In this document: positions 9,146 through 18,277 of the stretch, one piece after another | Layout: the number at the start of each line of letters is the position of its first letter | Position numbering within the stretch: position 1 is the first letter of the stretch | Assembly (NCBI RefSeq): GCF_019429335.1 | Contig: NZ_JAHYJB010000005.1 | Coordinates: 46,589 to 110,588, forward strand | Source: Sulfurimonas sp. | GTDB taxonomy: Bacteria > Campylobacterota > Campylobacteria > Campylobacterales > Sulfurimonadaceae | Reading direction: 5' to 3' | DNA length: 64,000 nt | Made by a program: the position numbers and the translations under genes | Notes under the pieces: model-generated | The model's input: only the letters and a program-made list of their open reading frames with translations | Database searches by the model: none | Told to the model about the DNA's origin: nothing

Positions 9146-9436
9146 TTAAACTTTGATATGTAGGTGCTGTTTTTTATTTTTTAGCATCGTCAATATGCAG
9201 ATACTTGTTTTGATCTCTTTTGCATTAAGAGTTGGATTTTGAATAAAATAGCCTTGAACATAATGGCAGCCTATACTCTTACATGTCAGCAGCTCTTCCT
9301 TTGTCTCTACATCCTCGGCTATTACTTTTATGCCAAGCCCGATTGCCAAGTTTGTAATGCTTTTGGTCATTATCTTTTTTTTAACATCTTTTTGTATGTC
9401 GGTAAGAAAAAAATCTATTTTTTGGCAAACTGTTTT
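9146..9436 (-). pseudogene. Remnant of a cyclic-di-GMP phosphodiesterase (EAL C-terminus)
   Basis: The frame is open from 9436 (just after an in-frame TGA) and encodes only the last third of an EAL domain: a KIDFFLTDI strand, then IGLGIKVIAEDVET and VQGYFIQNP, which match the conserved KVIAEGVET and VQGY segments. The catalytic EAL motif and everything before it are missing. The first ATG (9370) is inside the domain, so no functional enzyme can be made. It lies 46 bases downstream of the broken kinase gene and is probably the tail of a lost fifth gene of that cassette. Confidence 0.8.
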
Positions 9437-9481
9437 TCATGACGAAATATTAGTCATGAATTATTTCAAAAAAAGTTACAA

Positions 9482-11520
9482 CTATTTTATTTGAAGTGAA
9501 AAAGTAGAGATAGTCCCATGTCCTATGCCATCGCTCTTTAGCGTTATATCTCCGCCTAAAATATTTGCCATTTTTTTACTGAGAGAGAGACCCAGACCTG
9601 TTCCTTTATGGCTCTTTTGCATAACATTTTCAAGCTGGGTAAAGTCGTTAAAGAGCTGTTTCATATCATCTTCAGATATTCCTATGCCGCTGTCTTTTAC
9701 TTTTACATATAGACTTTCACTGTCGTTATATAACTCGAGCCGTATGCCTCCCTCTGGGGTAAATTTAATGGCGTTGGAGAGAAGATTTACCACAATCTGT
9801 TTAAACATCTGAGGGTCAGTTTGGTATTTTTTATTTTCAAAGTTATCAAATATAAAATCAAATTTGATATTTTTATCCTTAGCCAAAGGAGAGAGCATGT
9901 TGAGGCTGCTTTGAACTATATCTAAGATATCTACACTCTCAACATGTGCTTCCATCTTGCCGGCTTCAATCTTGGCCATGTCTAAAATCTCATTTATCAT
10001 GCTAAGAAGATATTGTGCAGATGATTCAATATTTTCAACTGTATCTTCTTGATCCTCATTTAGCTCTTCATACTCAATCATAAACTGTGCAAAACCTATA
10101 ATTGCATTTAGCGGAGTTCTAAGTTCATGCGACATATTTGATATAAATGCTGATTTTGCCCTTGAAGCAGAGGCAGTTCTCTCGATCAGCCTGATTCTCT
10201 CAAGCTGCAGTGTTATCATAGAGGCGATAGAGTTGTAAAAATTCTGTTCATTTTTATCTTCAAAACTCTCTATTCCAAGTTCAATGGAGCCGAAATATAT
10301 CTTCTCATCATTCTCAAAATCACTCACATAAAGATCTACAGACTCTTTGTCCGAAACTATATTTTGCTCTTTTTTGAAATGCAGATTCTCTTTGTAAGTC
10401 AATTTTTTTATCTCTTGCATAGAGACGTCCATACACTCATCTTCACTCTTTGTCTGAATGATGGTGTTAAAGAGTTCAATTAGCTGAGTAAACCTTTTTA
10501 ATCTTAACTTATTCTCCTCTTCCAGCGTCTGAAGTGCCGAGAATGTAGTTTTTAACATGTTATTAAAAGAGTGGGTTAGCGTGGCTATCTCATCCTGCGA
10601 ATTTACGTTTAACTGTGCGGAGTAGTTTTGCGTTTTGGTTATATAGTTGGTTGTGTCGGTGAGCTCTTCAATCGGTTTTACGATATCTCTGGATTGTTTG
10701 ATAGACATATAGATGATTAGTATAAAAATAACAAGCGACATGTAGAGCATAAAACTGATAAAATCATATAAAAACTCCAGCGCAACGCCTTTATCTACAG
10801 CATAGACAATGTGCCAATCATTTAAAAAAGAGGATAATTTTTCATATACGACAACATATCTGCTATCAATAATGCTGTTCGTATTGTTTTTGAAATTTAT
10901 TTCCAGTGGGATCTTTTCACCTATAATAAAGCTATTTTCTGGATTTACTATGTATGAGTGAACGGTCTCGTTGTGTGTCAGATATGAGTCTAGATTTTTA
11001 AGATTGTACTTTAAAACCAAAAATCCGAGTTTTTTTTCCTTTTCAAAAGAGGCATGTATCTGTGAGTACATGTAAAGATAACCATCTTTCACGTAAACCC
11101 CATACTCTTTTGTATTTAACTCATTGAGGCTATATTTTTTAAGCAATATATTTTTATATGATGAAGAAACAATGGTAGAGTCTAAGGCAACCGCCATAAA
11201 TGTGATATCTAAGTTTAAATCCTCTTTTTTTGAGTTAAGAGCCTTGAGATTCTCTTGTCGATATCCTCCGCCAAGAGGTCATCCATCAAATCAAGGGAGC
11301 TTAAAAATCTCACCTCCTTGGTTAAGCTCTCTAGATGGTTGTTAATAAGTCCTATTACAACTTTGGTTCTCTCTAGATGTTCATTAATAGTTTTGTTTAC
11401 TATTTTTGTTTCACTTAAAAAAAGGGTATAGATTAAAAGTGTTAGAAACGGCAAAAAACCTATAACTATAAAAATAGAGAGCAGCTTGTTGCGCAGTGAT
11501 TTTTTTAAAAAATCAAACAT
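9482..11520 (-). pseudogene. Membrane hybrid-type sensor histidine kinase split by a frameshift
   Basis: Two frames together encode one kinase of about 680 residues. The first (start ATG 11520) carries a membrane segment (LLSIFIVIGFLPFLTLLIYT) and the beginning of a Cache-like periplasmic domain, and stops at 11215. The second continues the same domain, then a second membrane segment, HAMP, a coiled coil with a GAF-like stretch, HisKA (NMSHELRTPLNAI), N box (NLLSNAIKF), DSGIGI and GTGLGLSLS. The switch falls in a run of seven A on the coding strand, where a -1 shift joins the frames without loss. It may be an indel, a sequencing error or programmed frameshifting. The start overlaps the HD-GYP gene stop by 8 bases. 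Confidence 0.8.
11224..11231 (-). other. A AAA AAG slippery heptamer in the kinase gene
   Basis: In the zero frame the coding strand reads act-caa-aaa-aag-agg-att-taa, so the heptamer A AAA AAG is in the correct register (X XXY YYZ) for a -1 ribosomal slip. The zero frame stops two codons later. The -1 frame continues gag-gat-tta into the rest of the kinase. A possible weak upstream Shine-Dalgarno-like AAGG lies about 12 bases 5'. Confidence 0.55.
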
Positions 11521-12535
11521 CTTGAAGCTTTTCTTCAATTTCTAGGATTTCATCCAAGTTCTCCATAAATATGTCAACTACCTTTGGATTAAAATGCGAA
11601 CCTGAATAATTTTTGATAATTTCAAGAGTTTTCTCTAAAGTAAAAGCTCTCTTGTAAGGTCTTTCACTAAGTAGTGCATCAAACACGTCAACAACCGCAA
11701 CTATGGCGCCGCTAAGTGGGATATTATCGCCAGCAAGAGCATTCGGATAGCCTTTGCCGTTGTATTTTTCATGATGAGAGTGGGCTATCTCTGCTGCCAG
11801 CCTAAGAAGAGGCGTCTCTTTTTGTGAGAGGATAGAGTAGCCGATAACGGAGTGCTGTTTCATTATCTCAAACTCTTCGTTATCTAGTTTGCCGGGTTTT
11901 AGAAGTATGTTGTCAGCAATACCGACTTTTCCTATGTCGTGCATCGGGGACGCCAATCTCATAAGTTCAACGCCCTCGCTGCTCCATCCAAATTTTCTCG
12001 CAATCAGTGCAGCCATTTCGCCTACTCTGAGAGTGTGGGCTGATGTTTCATTGTCTCTATATTCGGCAGTTTTTCCAAGGATAGAGATAATATCCTGTTC
12101 GCTTTTTTGGATTTCTATGAGGGCATTTTGAAGCTCTTTTGTTTTTTTAGAGACCTCTTGCTCCAAGATTTTCTTGTGCTCTTTGAGCATATTCTGATAA
12201 GCTCCGAGTTTGATTGCATTTTTGACCCTAAGGCCAAATTCAACAATATCATACGGCTTTGTCAAGTACTCGTTTGCTCCAAGTTTTAGGCACTTTGTTA
12301 TAGCCTCTTTGTCTGAGAGAGCAGAGATGACAATAAGCGGAATTGTAGAAAATTTCTCGTCGCTCTTGATGATGCTAGTGGCTTCGTACCCGTCCATAAC
12401 AGGCATCATTAAGTTCATCAAAATCAAATCAACTTTTTGTCTGTTTAAAATCTCTATAGCTTCTTTGCCGTTTTGAGCTTCGATGACATTAAAACCCTCT
12501 TTGTTTAGTATCTTTGAGGCAACTTTTCTGTTCAT
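11513..12535 (-). CDS. Response regulator with HD-GYP domain, defective receiver and 5' end
   Basis: RpfG-type protein predicted to hydrolyse cyclic-di-GMP. The HD-GYP domain (about residues 150-330) is intact, with HDIGK and HHEKYNGKGYP. The receiver is not. The usual phosphoacceptor is Asn instead of Asp (LILMNLMMP), a single GAC-to-AAC change. The first beta strand with its acidic pair (VLLCDDE) is encoded in frame upstream of the ATG at 12535 but has no start codon, since an in-frame TAA precedes it. An ATG at 12578 with AAAGG upstream would read into this frame if one base near 12561-12564 were removed. It lies between the broken binding protein and the broken kinase. If translated from 12535, the product would be an unregulated HD-GYP protein. 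Confidence 0.75.
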   Translation of the reverse strand: MNRKVASKILNKEGFNVIEAQNGKEAIEILNRQKVDLILMNLMMPVMDGYEATSIIKSDEKFSTIPLIVISALSDKEAITKCLKLGANEYLTKPYDIVEFGLRVKNAIKLGAYQNMLKEHKKILEQEVSKKTKELQNALIEIQKSEQDIISILGKTAEYRDNETSAHTLRVGEMAALIARKFGWSSEGVELMRLASPMHDIGKVGIADNILLKPGKLDNEEFEIMKQHSVIGYSILSQKETPLLRLAAEIAHSHHEKYNGKGYPNALAGDNIPLSGAIVAVVDVFDALLSERPYKRAFTLEKTLEIIKNYSGSHFNPKVVDIFMENLDEILEIEEKLQDV

Positions 12536-12565
12536 TAACTCATCGTCACACAGTAGTACGCTTTA

Positions 12566-12978
12566 CTACTCGCTCCATCTGTATAAAACCTTTATGTCGT
12601 TATCAAGATTCTTGACGTTAATATATCCTATGGCGCCTTCAACATTTTTGACAAAAGCTTTAACGCTCTCCTCGGAGTGCATCCCGACCGGGGGTCTTTT
12701 TCCAAGATAGTGCTGTGCGGCCCAGTATGATTTTAATCTCTCAAAATTCATCTCTACTATTTTATTTTCAACTTTTCTCTTATAGGGTCTCTTGCTCCCA
12801 GATTGACAGGAACAGCATTGATGTCCTCAATAACAGTTATTTTTTTTAAAAATATCGCTTTAATCTGCGCTCTTGAGAGATCTTTCATCTTTTGGTTTGC
12901 AATAACGGCATACTCATCAGCCAAAGATTGGGTAGAGAACATAATGGTCGATAAAAAAATTATGATAACTGTTTTCAT
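12566..12978 (-). pseudogene. PstS-like periplasmic binding protein, frameshifted
   Basis: The first frame (ATG 12978 to 12757) encodes a signal peptide (MKTVIIIFLSTIMFSTQSLA) and the start of a small phosphate-binding-like domain (LSRAQIKAIFLKK, VNLGARDPIRE). The second frame (to 12566) completes it (SYWAAQHYLGKRPP, GAIGYINV). The frames join at a run of four A at 12773-12776; one extra base there would restore a protein of about 137 residues, the normal size for these short stand-alone binding proteins. The start overlaps the porin stop by one base (TAATG). It probably fed a ligand signal to the kinase of the same transcription unit. Confidence 0.75.
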
Positions 12979-13967
12979 TAGAAGAGCACTGAGAATGAGA
13001 ATAAAAACTGATTTTGGTTACTTTGTGAGTGAAACTGGTATTCAGATTTTATTGCAATAGGATAGAGTGGCCTATATGTGTAGCCAAATATCAATAGGTC
13101 ATCATCAGTTGTGTTGAGATTGTCATCGTATGATTCTACTCTTATGACTCCTATATGCTGTTCGCTAAAGCGGTATAGACCTTGTATGTAGAGTGCGTAG
13201 TCGGTAGTAAAATCACTTTCTGATTTTTGAGAGCCTATTTCAGATAAAATCTGATATTTGTCGGACTCATATTTTGCTGAGAGAAGAAAGTAGTAAAGAT
13301 TGTTTTGGATTGTGTAGTTGTCGAGATTGTGAAAATAGCCGCTGTTTAGTTTGAACGTATAGTCATCTCTCTCGTATGATATGCCAAACCCATAATGCTC
13401 ATCAATTTTGTAATTATTGTACTTATTGTCAATATCATTGTTGTGCTGCAACATGACATCAACCTTTAGCTCACCATCCCTGTAGGAGAGGTAAGAGGTG
13501 CCAAGCCCCGTTGTAAATTTTGGAAAAATAATTGATGTGCTCATTGGATTGGATGTTGTTTCTCGCAGAACATTTACAGGCAGTAGGTTCCAAAAACCTA
13601 TCGGTGAGCTGTATTTACCGACTCTAAACATGTAATTTTCATTGAGGTTATAATCTAAATATAGTCTTTCTGTGTACAATTTATGGTTATTGGTACTATC
13701 CTTAACGCCGTTTTGGTGCGTCACTACGTAGACCTCTTTAAACTCAAGTTCAGCCATGTATGAGAATTTTTCATAATCACCATAACCTAAAATAGCTACA
13801 TCATTTATTCTGTATCTGTCAATATCGTCTGCATGTTTGTAGTCAAGTGAAAAATAGCCGCCTATGTAAAGCGGAAGTGAGCCCACTTGAACCCCTTTGC
13901 CCAGCTGATACTCTTCATCAGCGTGTGCAAAGAGCAGAAATGTAAAAATAAGAGCGATATAGCGCAT
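12978..13967 (-). CDS. Outer-membrane porin, OprO/OprP-like
   Basis: Beta-barrel protein of 329 residues with a signal peptide (cleavage near AHA-DEE), alternating hydrophobic/aromatic strands throughout and a terminal Phe (SFSVLF), the outer-membrane assembly signal. The pattern (GKYSSPIGFWNLLPV, TTGLGTSYL) resembles the phosphate-selective porin family. It is first in a minus-strand unit with the binding protein, HD-GYP protein and kinase, and is the only member of that unit that looks fully intact. It could admit the ligand sensed by the others; specificity cannot be read from the sequence. Confidence 0.82.
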   Translation of the reverse strand: MRYIALIFTFLLFAHADEEYQLGKGVQVGSLPLYIGGYFSLDYKHADDIDRYRINDVAILGYGDYEKFSYMAELEFKEVYVVTHQNGVKDSTNNHKLYTERLYLDYNLNENYMFRVGKYSSPIGFWNLLPVNVLRETTSNPMSTSIIFPKFTTGLGTSYLSYRDGELKVDVMLQHNNDIDNKYNNYKIDEHYGFGISYERDDYTFKLNSGYFHNLDNYTIQNNLYYFLLSAKYESDKYQILSEIGSQKSESDFTTDYALYIQGLYRFSEQHIGVIRVESYDDNLNTTDDDLLIFGYTYRPLYPIAIKSEYQFHSQSNQNQFLFSFSVLF

Positions 13968-13990
13968 AAAAAAATTTCCTTTTTATAGTT

Positions 13991-14734
13991 TTATAAGTTT
14001 AACCACTTTTTTGCTACATTCATTAACGATTCAGGATTTTCTGAAGCAAAAAACTCCAGCTTTGTTGTTTCATATTTTGTATTTAATTTAAAATCAAGTT
14101 CAAGCTGTTCTACGATAGCGTCGCCTGAGTGGATAAGCACGGTATCTTTGCCGAAATAGTTCCCAATGGCGTCAGAGATGAGCGGAAAGTGTGTACACCC
14201 CAAGATAATAGCGTCTGGTTTTTCAAGGGCGTCAAAGTAGTGTTTGAATGTCGCTTCCAAAATCTCCCCGCTGTAAATCTCCTCTTCAACGATAGGAACA
14301 AAAAGCCCCGTCGCTTTTGCTTGAAGATTATAAAATCCTTCTGCATGTAGTCCTATTTCATAAGCTTTTGAGTTGATTGTCGCTTTTGTTCCAAGGATTA
14401 ATATATTTGCATTTTTATCTTTGATTGCATTTGCAGTTGCCAAAATTCCCGCTTCAACAACACCGATAACAGGGCAAGAGGAGACTTCCCGCATCTCATC
14501 AAGCGCATGTGCGCTCACCGTGTTACATGCTACAATGATGAGGTCAAGGTCAAAGTTTTTGAAAAACTCTACGGCTTCTATGGCGTAGCGAATGATGGTG
14601 GTTTTGTCTTTTATGCCATAGGGAACTCTCGCGGTGTCTCCAAAATAGACTATCTCTGCAAAAAGATTGTGTTCAAGCAGTGATTTTACAACAGTTAAGC
14701 CGCCGATTCCGCTGTCAAATACACCGACTTTCAC
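13991..14734 (-). CDS. murI: Glutamate racemase
   Basis: Makes D-glutamate for peptidoglycan. Counting from the GTG at 14734, the protein is 247 residues with the Asp-Ser motif in VFDSGIGG and the two catalytic cysteines at about 70 (VACNTVSA) and 180 (LGCTHFPL). The GTG start is chosen because GAGGAGAAG lies just upstream and the conserved N-terminal strand begins there; an upstream in-frame start at 14773 would add 13 residues unlike the family. It lies downstream of rho and upstream of the porin unit. Confidence 0.96.
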   Translation of the reverse strand: MKVGVFDSGIGGLTVVKSLLEHNLFAEIVYFGDTARVPYGIKDKTTIIRYAIEAVEFFKNFDLDLIIVACNTVSAHALDEMREVSSCPVIGVVEAGILATANAIKDKNANILILGTKATINSKAYEIGLHAEGFYNLQAKATGLFVPIVEEEIYSGEILEATFKHYFDALEKPDAIILGCTHFPLISDAIGNYFGKDTVLIHSGDAIVEQLELDFKLNTKYETTKLEFFASENPESLMNVAKKWLNL

Positions 14735-14822
14735 TATTCTTCTCCTCTGTCCAAGAAGTGGATTCCTTGACAAATTCCCCTTACTAAAGCTAGGCCAAAA
14801 GGCGATAAATCTGACTTCGTCA

Positions 14823-16166
14823 TTACTGGTTAGTGTTCATACTTTCAAGAAACTCTTCATTTGTAGCTTTTTTCCCCATTGTTGTATAGACAAATTTCAG
14901 CGCTTCTATCTCGTTGTCCTGCTTATGAATCATTTGGCGCAGGATAAATACTTTTTGTAGTATTTCAGGACTGACAAGAAGCTCCTCTTTTCTCGTTCCT
15001 GATTTAAGGATATCAATAGCAGGGAAAATTCTTCTGTCTGCGATTTTGCGATCAAGTACAACCTCTGAGTTGCCGGTACCTTTGAACTCTTCAAAGATAA
15101 CTTCATCCATTCTGCTTCCCGTATCTACAAGAGCGGTTGCGATGATGGTCAAGCTTCCGCCGTTTTCTATGTTACGAGCCGCTCCAAAAAATCTTTTTGG
15201 CTTGTGAAGTGCATTTGCATCCACACCGCCCGATAAAACTTTTCCGCTTGATGGTGTTACGGTGTTGTAAGCACGTGCTAGACGTGTGATAGAGTCTAGT
15301 AAAATAACAACATTGCGTCCAAGCTCTACGCGTCTTTTTGCTTTTTCTATTACCATCTCCGCTACTTTTACGTGGTTCTTTGCGGGCATGTCAAAAGTTG
15401 AGCTGTAAACATCACCCTTGACGCTTCTCTCCATGTCTGTTACCTCTTCGGGTCTCTCGTCAACAAGCAGAACCATCAAATCTATCTCAGGGTGATTGTG
15501 AGTGATACCGTGAGCAATCTCTTTTAAGAGTTCAGTTTTACCGCTTCTTGGAGGTGCTACTATAAGACCGCGCTGCCCCTTACCGATAGGAACAAAAAGG
15601 TCCATCATACGACCTGTTAACCCTTTTTCTCTGTATTCTAGTTTTATCTGTTGTGTTGCGTAGAGTGGAGTAAGGTTTTCAAAAAGAGGTCTTTTTTTAC
15701 TCTCTTCGGGAGGAAGGCCGTTGACTGCTTCTATTTTAATAAGCGCGTAGTATCTCTCTTGGTCCTTTGGAGGGCGAACCTGACCCGTTACTACATCTCC
15801 GTTACGAAGAGCAAAACGTTTGATTTGGGTATTTGACACATACGCATCGTTGATACTCTCATCAAAACTTTTATCAATCGAGCGGATAAAACCGTAACCA
15901 TCTAGCATAATCTCCAAAATACCGCTAAAGAGGATAAAGCCGCCTTGTTCGGTTTGAGCTTTTAATATCTCAAAGATAAGGTCTTGGCGTTTTAGCTCAT
16001 TTGGATGCTCAATGCTGAGCTCCGTTGCCATAGCGGTAAGTTCTTCTATGCTTTTTACACGGAGATCTTCTACGCTTGCGCCCTTTACCGGACTGTGCGT
16101 TCTTGTTTTAGCGTTAGTTTTGTTATTTGTGTTTTTACGAGGTTGTTGCGGAGTGTTTTCGCTCAT
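14823..16166 (-). CDS. rho: Transcription termination factor Rho
   Basis: Hexameric RNA-dependent ATPase, 447 residues. Polar N-terminal linker, Rho-N segment (about 30-70), cold-shock-type RNA-binding domain (about 75-135, with DGYGFIRS), Walker [10 protein letters not shown] near 205-212, Walker B ([12 protein letters not shown]), and Q/R-loop regions in the C-terminal half (SGGVDANAL). All hallmark motifs are present. It is divergent from nothing close: an insertion sequence lies 126 bases upstream, so its native promoter region may be interrupted or shortened. Confidence 0.98.
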   Translation of the reverse strand: MSENTPQQPRKNTNNKTNAKTRTHSPVKGASVEDLRVKSIEELTAMATELSIEHPNELKRQDLIFEILKAQTEQGGFILFSGILEIMLDGYGFIRSIDKSFDESINDAYVSNTQIKRFALRNGDVVTGQVRPPKDQERYYALIKIEAVNGLPPEESKKRPLFENLTPLYATQQIKLEYREKGLTGRMMDLFVPIGKGQRGLIVAPPRSGKTELLKEIAHGITHNHPEIDLMVLLVDERPEEVTDMERSVKGDVYSSTFDMPAKNHVKVAEMVIEKAKRRVELGRNVVILLDSITRLARAYNTVTPSSGKVLSGGVDANALHKPKRFFGAARNIENGGSLTIIATALVDTGSRMDEVIFEEFKGTGNSEVVLDRKIADRRIFPAIDILKSGTRKEELLVSPEILQKVFILRQMIHKQDNEIEALKFVYTTMGKKATNEEFLESMNTNQ

Positions 16167-16246
16167 AAGATAGCTACCTTAATGTTTTTAGATTTGCCAT
16201 GTGGATATTAACTGTATGGTGCATAGGGAAAGTGTAAGATGTTTTC

Positions 16247-17411
16247 ATACAGTTTTTGATGGCGTAATTTTACACTAATAGAAGTTGCAATGTCAAGTTT
16301 TTGTATTAGTCCATAGCATTTGGCACTGAGGATTAGTATTAATGAGATATTGTACAGGAGTTTTCATTTGTAAACTATGGTGTGGTATTTCAGTGTTATA
16401 TTCTATGAGCCAATCTGCCATTTTTTGATTAAATAGATCTATATCGCTAAAAAGTAAATCATCGTTGTAATCAACGAATTGCTCTTGTATGGTTCTATTA
16501 AATCTTTCATTGTGAGCATTCATTTTAGGGGAGCGTGGATATGTCCAATAGTGTGTTAGCTGCTTTTTTTGTAAAAGAGCATCAAACTCTTTTTTAAACT
16601 CAGAGCCGTTATCAGATAGAATTGAAAATTTATCTTGATTATCGTTTGTAGTAACACCATCTATTAGTGCTTCAAGCACTTTGGCTGTATGCGTTGTGTG
16701 TTTGGTTGGAATTGCAACTGCAAATGCTATGCGACTGTTAGGGTCAATCATAGTCATAATATATCTTCTCATACCAGCTGTTACTCTTTGAATTGTATCA
16801 ACGGCCCACAGATGCATAGGGGCATTCTTAAGACCTTTTGGTTTACGAGTTTTAATCTCTTTTTTCTTTGGTTTCACTCTGCCTTTAGAGTCTATGCGCT
16901 GTGGAAACAGTCTCATTTTATCTTTATCCCTTGCGATTATTCTTCCAATAGTTGACTCTGAGGGGAGAAGAAGATTATTATCTTCACACCAAGAATGTAA
17001 CATTACATGTAGTTTAGCTTTACCAATATTTGGATATTTTTCTCTAAGGCGTTTAATTTCATCAACTACAGCTTTTGGTGTAGTAGGTTTTCTAATTTGT
17101 TTTGGTGCGGTAGATTTTGGATTTAAAGACGACACATTTTCTTTACTTTTTTTAAAAGTTGCTTTGTATCTATAGATAGTTCTTCTGCTTACACCAAATG
17201 CTTCTATGGTTGCTTCAAGTCCGTATTTGTCAAAAAACTTTATGATTTTTAATCTTTTAGTAGCTTCTGTATTTTCCATCTCAAAAAGATAGCTAAATCT
17301 TTTAAATCTGGAATATCCTCTTATGCCGTTGAAGAGATAATCTGTTTGCATTTTTCACTCTTTAGTTCTCCTCTAGAGAGTGCCATATGTTTCTGAACTT
17401 ATACAGTTTTT
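16247..17411 (-). mobile_element. Insertion sequence between rho and surE
   Basis: Region containing the transposase, bounded by an 11-base direct repeat ATACAGTTTTT (16247-16257 and 17401-17411) that could be the target duplication. Convincing terminal inverted repeats were not found next to these repeats, so the exact ends are uncertain. Outside, the right side carries the surE promoter and the left side the rho leader. Confidence 0.5.
16293..17351 (-). CDS. IS481-like transposase, DDE integrase core
   Basis: Transposase of 352 residues. N-terminal helix-turn-helix (FGVSRRTIYRYK, about 51-63), a second HTH-like region (to about 145), then an rve integrase core with Asp 185 (WAVDTI), Asp 247 (LSDNGSEF) and Glu 282 (NAHNERFNRTIQEQF), giving the D-D-35-E spacing. 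One uninterrupted frame without a programmed frameshift argues for the IS481 type rather than IS3. A second start (Met 26) is possible. It looks intact and may be active. Confidence 0.88.
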   Translation of the reverse strand: MQTDYLFNGIRGYSRFKRFSYLFEMENTEATKRLKIIKFFDKYGLEATIEAFGVSRRTIYRYKATFKKSKENVSSLNPKSTAPKQIRKPTTPKAVVDEIKRLREKYPNIGKAKLHVMLHSWCEDNNLLLPSESTIGRIIARDKDKMRLFPQRIDSKGRVKPKKKEIKTRKPKGLKNAPMHLWAVDTIQRVTAGMRRYIMTMIDPNSRIAFAVAIPTKHTTHTAKVLEALIDGVTTNDNQDKFSILSDNGSEFKKEFDALLQKKQLTHYWTYPRSPKMNAHNERFNRTIQEQFVDYNDDLLFSDIDLFNQKMADWLIEYNTEIPHHSLQMKTPVQYLINTNPQCQMLWTNTKT

Positions 17412-17420
17412 AAACTTTAA

Positions 17421-17429
17421 TGATAAAAT
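17421..17429 (+). promoter_or_regulatory. Possible extended -10 promoter for surE
   Basis: TGATAAAAT (TG-N-TAAAAT) about 48 bases upstream of the surE start. It overlaps one arm of an inverted repeat AGTGCCAT/ATGGCACT (17379-17386 and 17428-17435), which could be an operator or part of the insertion-sequence end. Confidence 0.4.
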
Positions 17430-17476
17430 GGCACTATAAAAATAAATACGCACTAGGCGTAACTTAGGAAGTGCAA

Positions 17477-18277
17477 TTGGCCTATAAGATTTTAGTAACA
17501 AATGATGACGGATACGAGGCAAAAGGTCTTCTTAGCCTTATTAAAGCGCTCAGAGAGCTTGATGATGTAGAGATAACGGTCGTAGCACCCGCAAGTGAGA
17601 AGTCTGCCTGCGGACACTCCCTAACTATAATACGCCCGCTTCGTTTTGTAGGCGTAGAGGACAACTTTTTCAAACTCGATGATGGAACACCGAGCGATTG
17701 TGTCTATCTGGCGCTCAGCACAATATTTGTTGACTCTAAGCCCGATTTGCTTATCAGCGGGATAAACCGCGGCTCAAACATGGGCGAGGACATTACATAC
17801 TCTGGAACTGCTGCCGGAGCCATGGAGGGAGTTTTACATGGTATAGCGTCTATCGCCATATCTCAAGTTATGGACTTTACAAACCCTGATGGCGATTTTA
17901 CTTTGGCGCAAGAGGCAATTAAAAAGCTGGTTACAAAGATTAGAGAGGGTTCATTTCCTCTGCCTGAGCGAGAGTTTTTAAATGTAAACATTCCGCCCGA
18001 TATTGATTCTAGCGACAATAAAGGCGCAAAGATAGAGGTTACTTATGCGGGATACAGACTCTATGCAAACGATTCGCATCTTCACAGAAACCCAAGAGGC
18101 GAGGAGTACTACTGGCTGGGAACGCATCCGCTGAACTTCTCCGCTCGAATAGGAAAAGAGGGCATAAGCGATTATGAGGCGATTGAGGCTGGAAATATAT
18201 CAATAACGCCTATCCAGCTCGATATGAGCGCATATAAAAGCATGAGTGTACTTAAAGATTGGATAGAAGAACAATGA
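17477..18277 (+). CDS. surE: 5'/3'-nucleotidase SurE
   Basis: Stationary-phase survival nucleotidase, about 266 residues. The metal-binding Asp pair is in VTNDDGYE near residues 10-11; the conserved SACGHSLT and SGINRGSNMG motifs follow, and the C-terminal dimerisation region is present. The start is placed at TTG 17477 because AGGAA lies 6 bases upstream; the GTG at 17471 is too close to it. First gene of a plus-strand run (TcdA-like, small unknown) with an ATGA overlap to the next gene. Confidence 0.95.
   Translation: MAYKILVTNDDGYEAKGLLSLIKALRELDDVEITVVAPASEKSACGHSLTIIRPLRFVGVEDNFFKLDDGTPSDCVYLALSTIFVDSKPDLLISGINRGSNMGEDITYSGTAAGAMEGVLHGIASIAISQVMDFTNPDGDFTLAQEAIKKLVTKIREGSFPLPEREFLNVNIPPDIDSSDNKGAKIEVTYAGYRLYANDSHLHRNPRGEEYYWLGTHPLNFSARIGKEGISDYEAIEAGNISITPIQLDMSAYKSMSVLKDWIEEQ

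Noticed and set aside
9239..9442. Plus-strand open frame of 67 codons over the EAL remnant
   Set aside because: Antisense shadow of the EAL remnant; no ribosome-binding site or family likeness.
17351..17430. Terminal inverted repeats of the insertion sequence
   Set aside because: AGTGCCAT/ATGGCACT lies only on the right side and has no partner on the left, so I do not claim exact ends.
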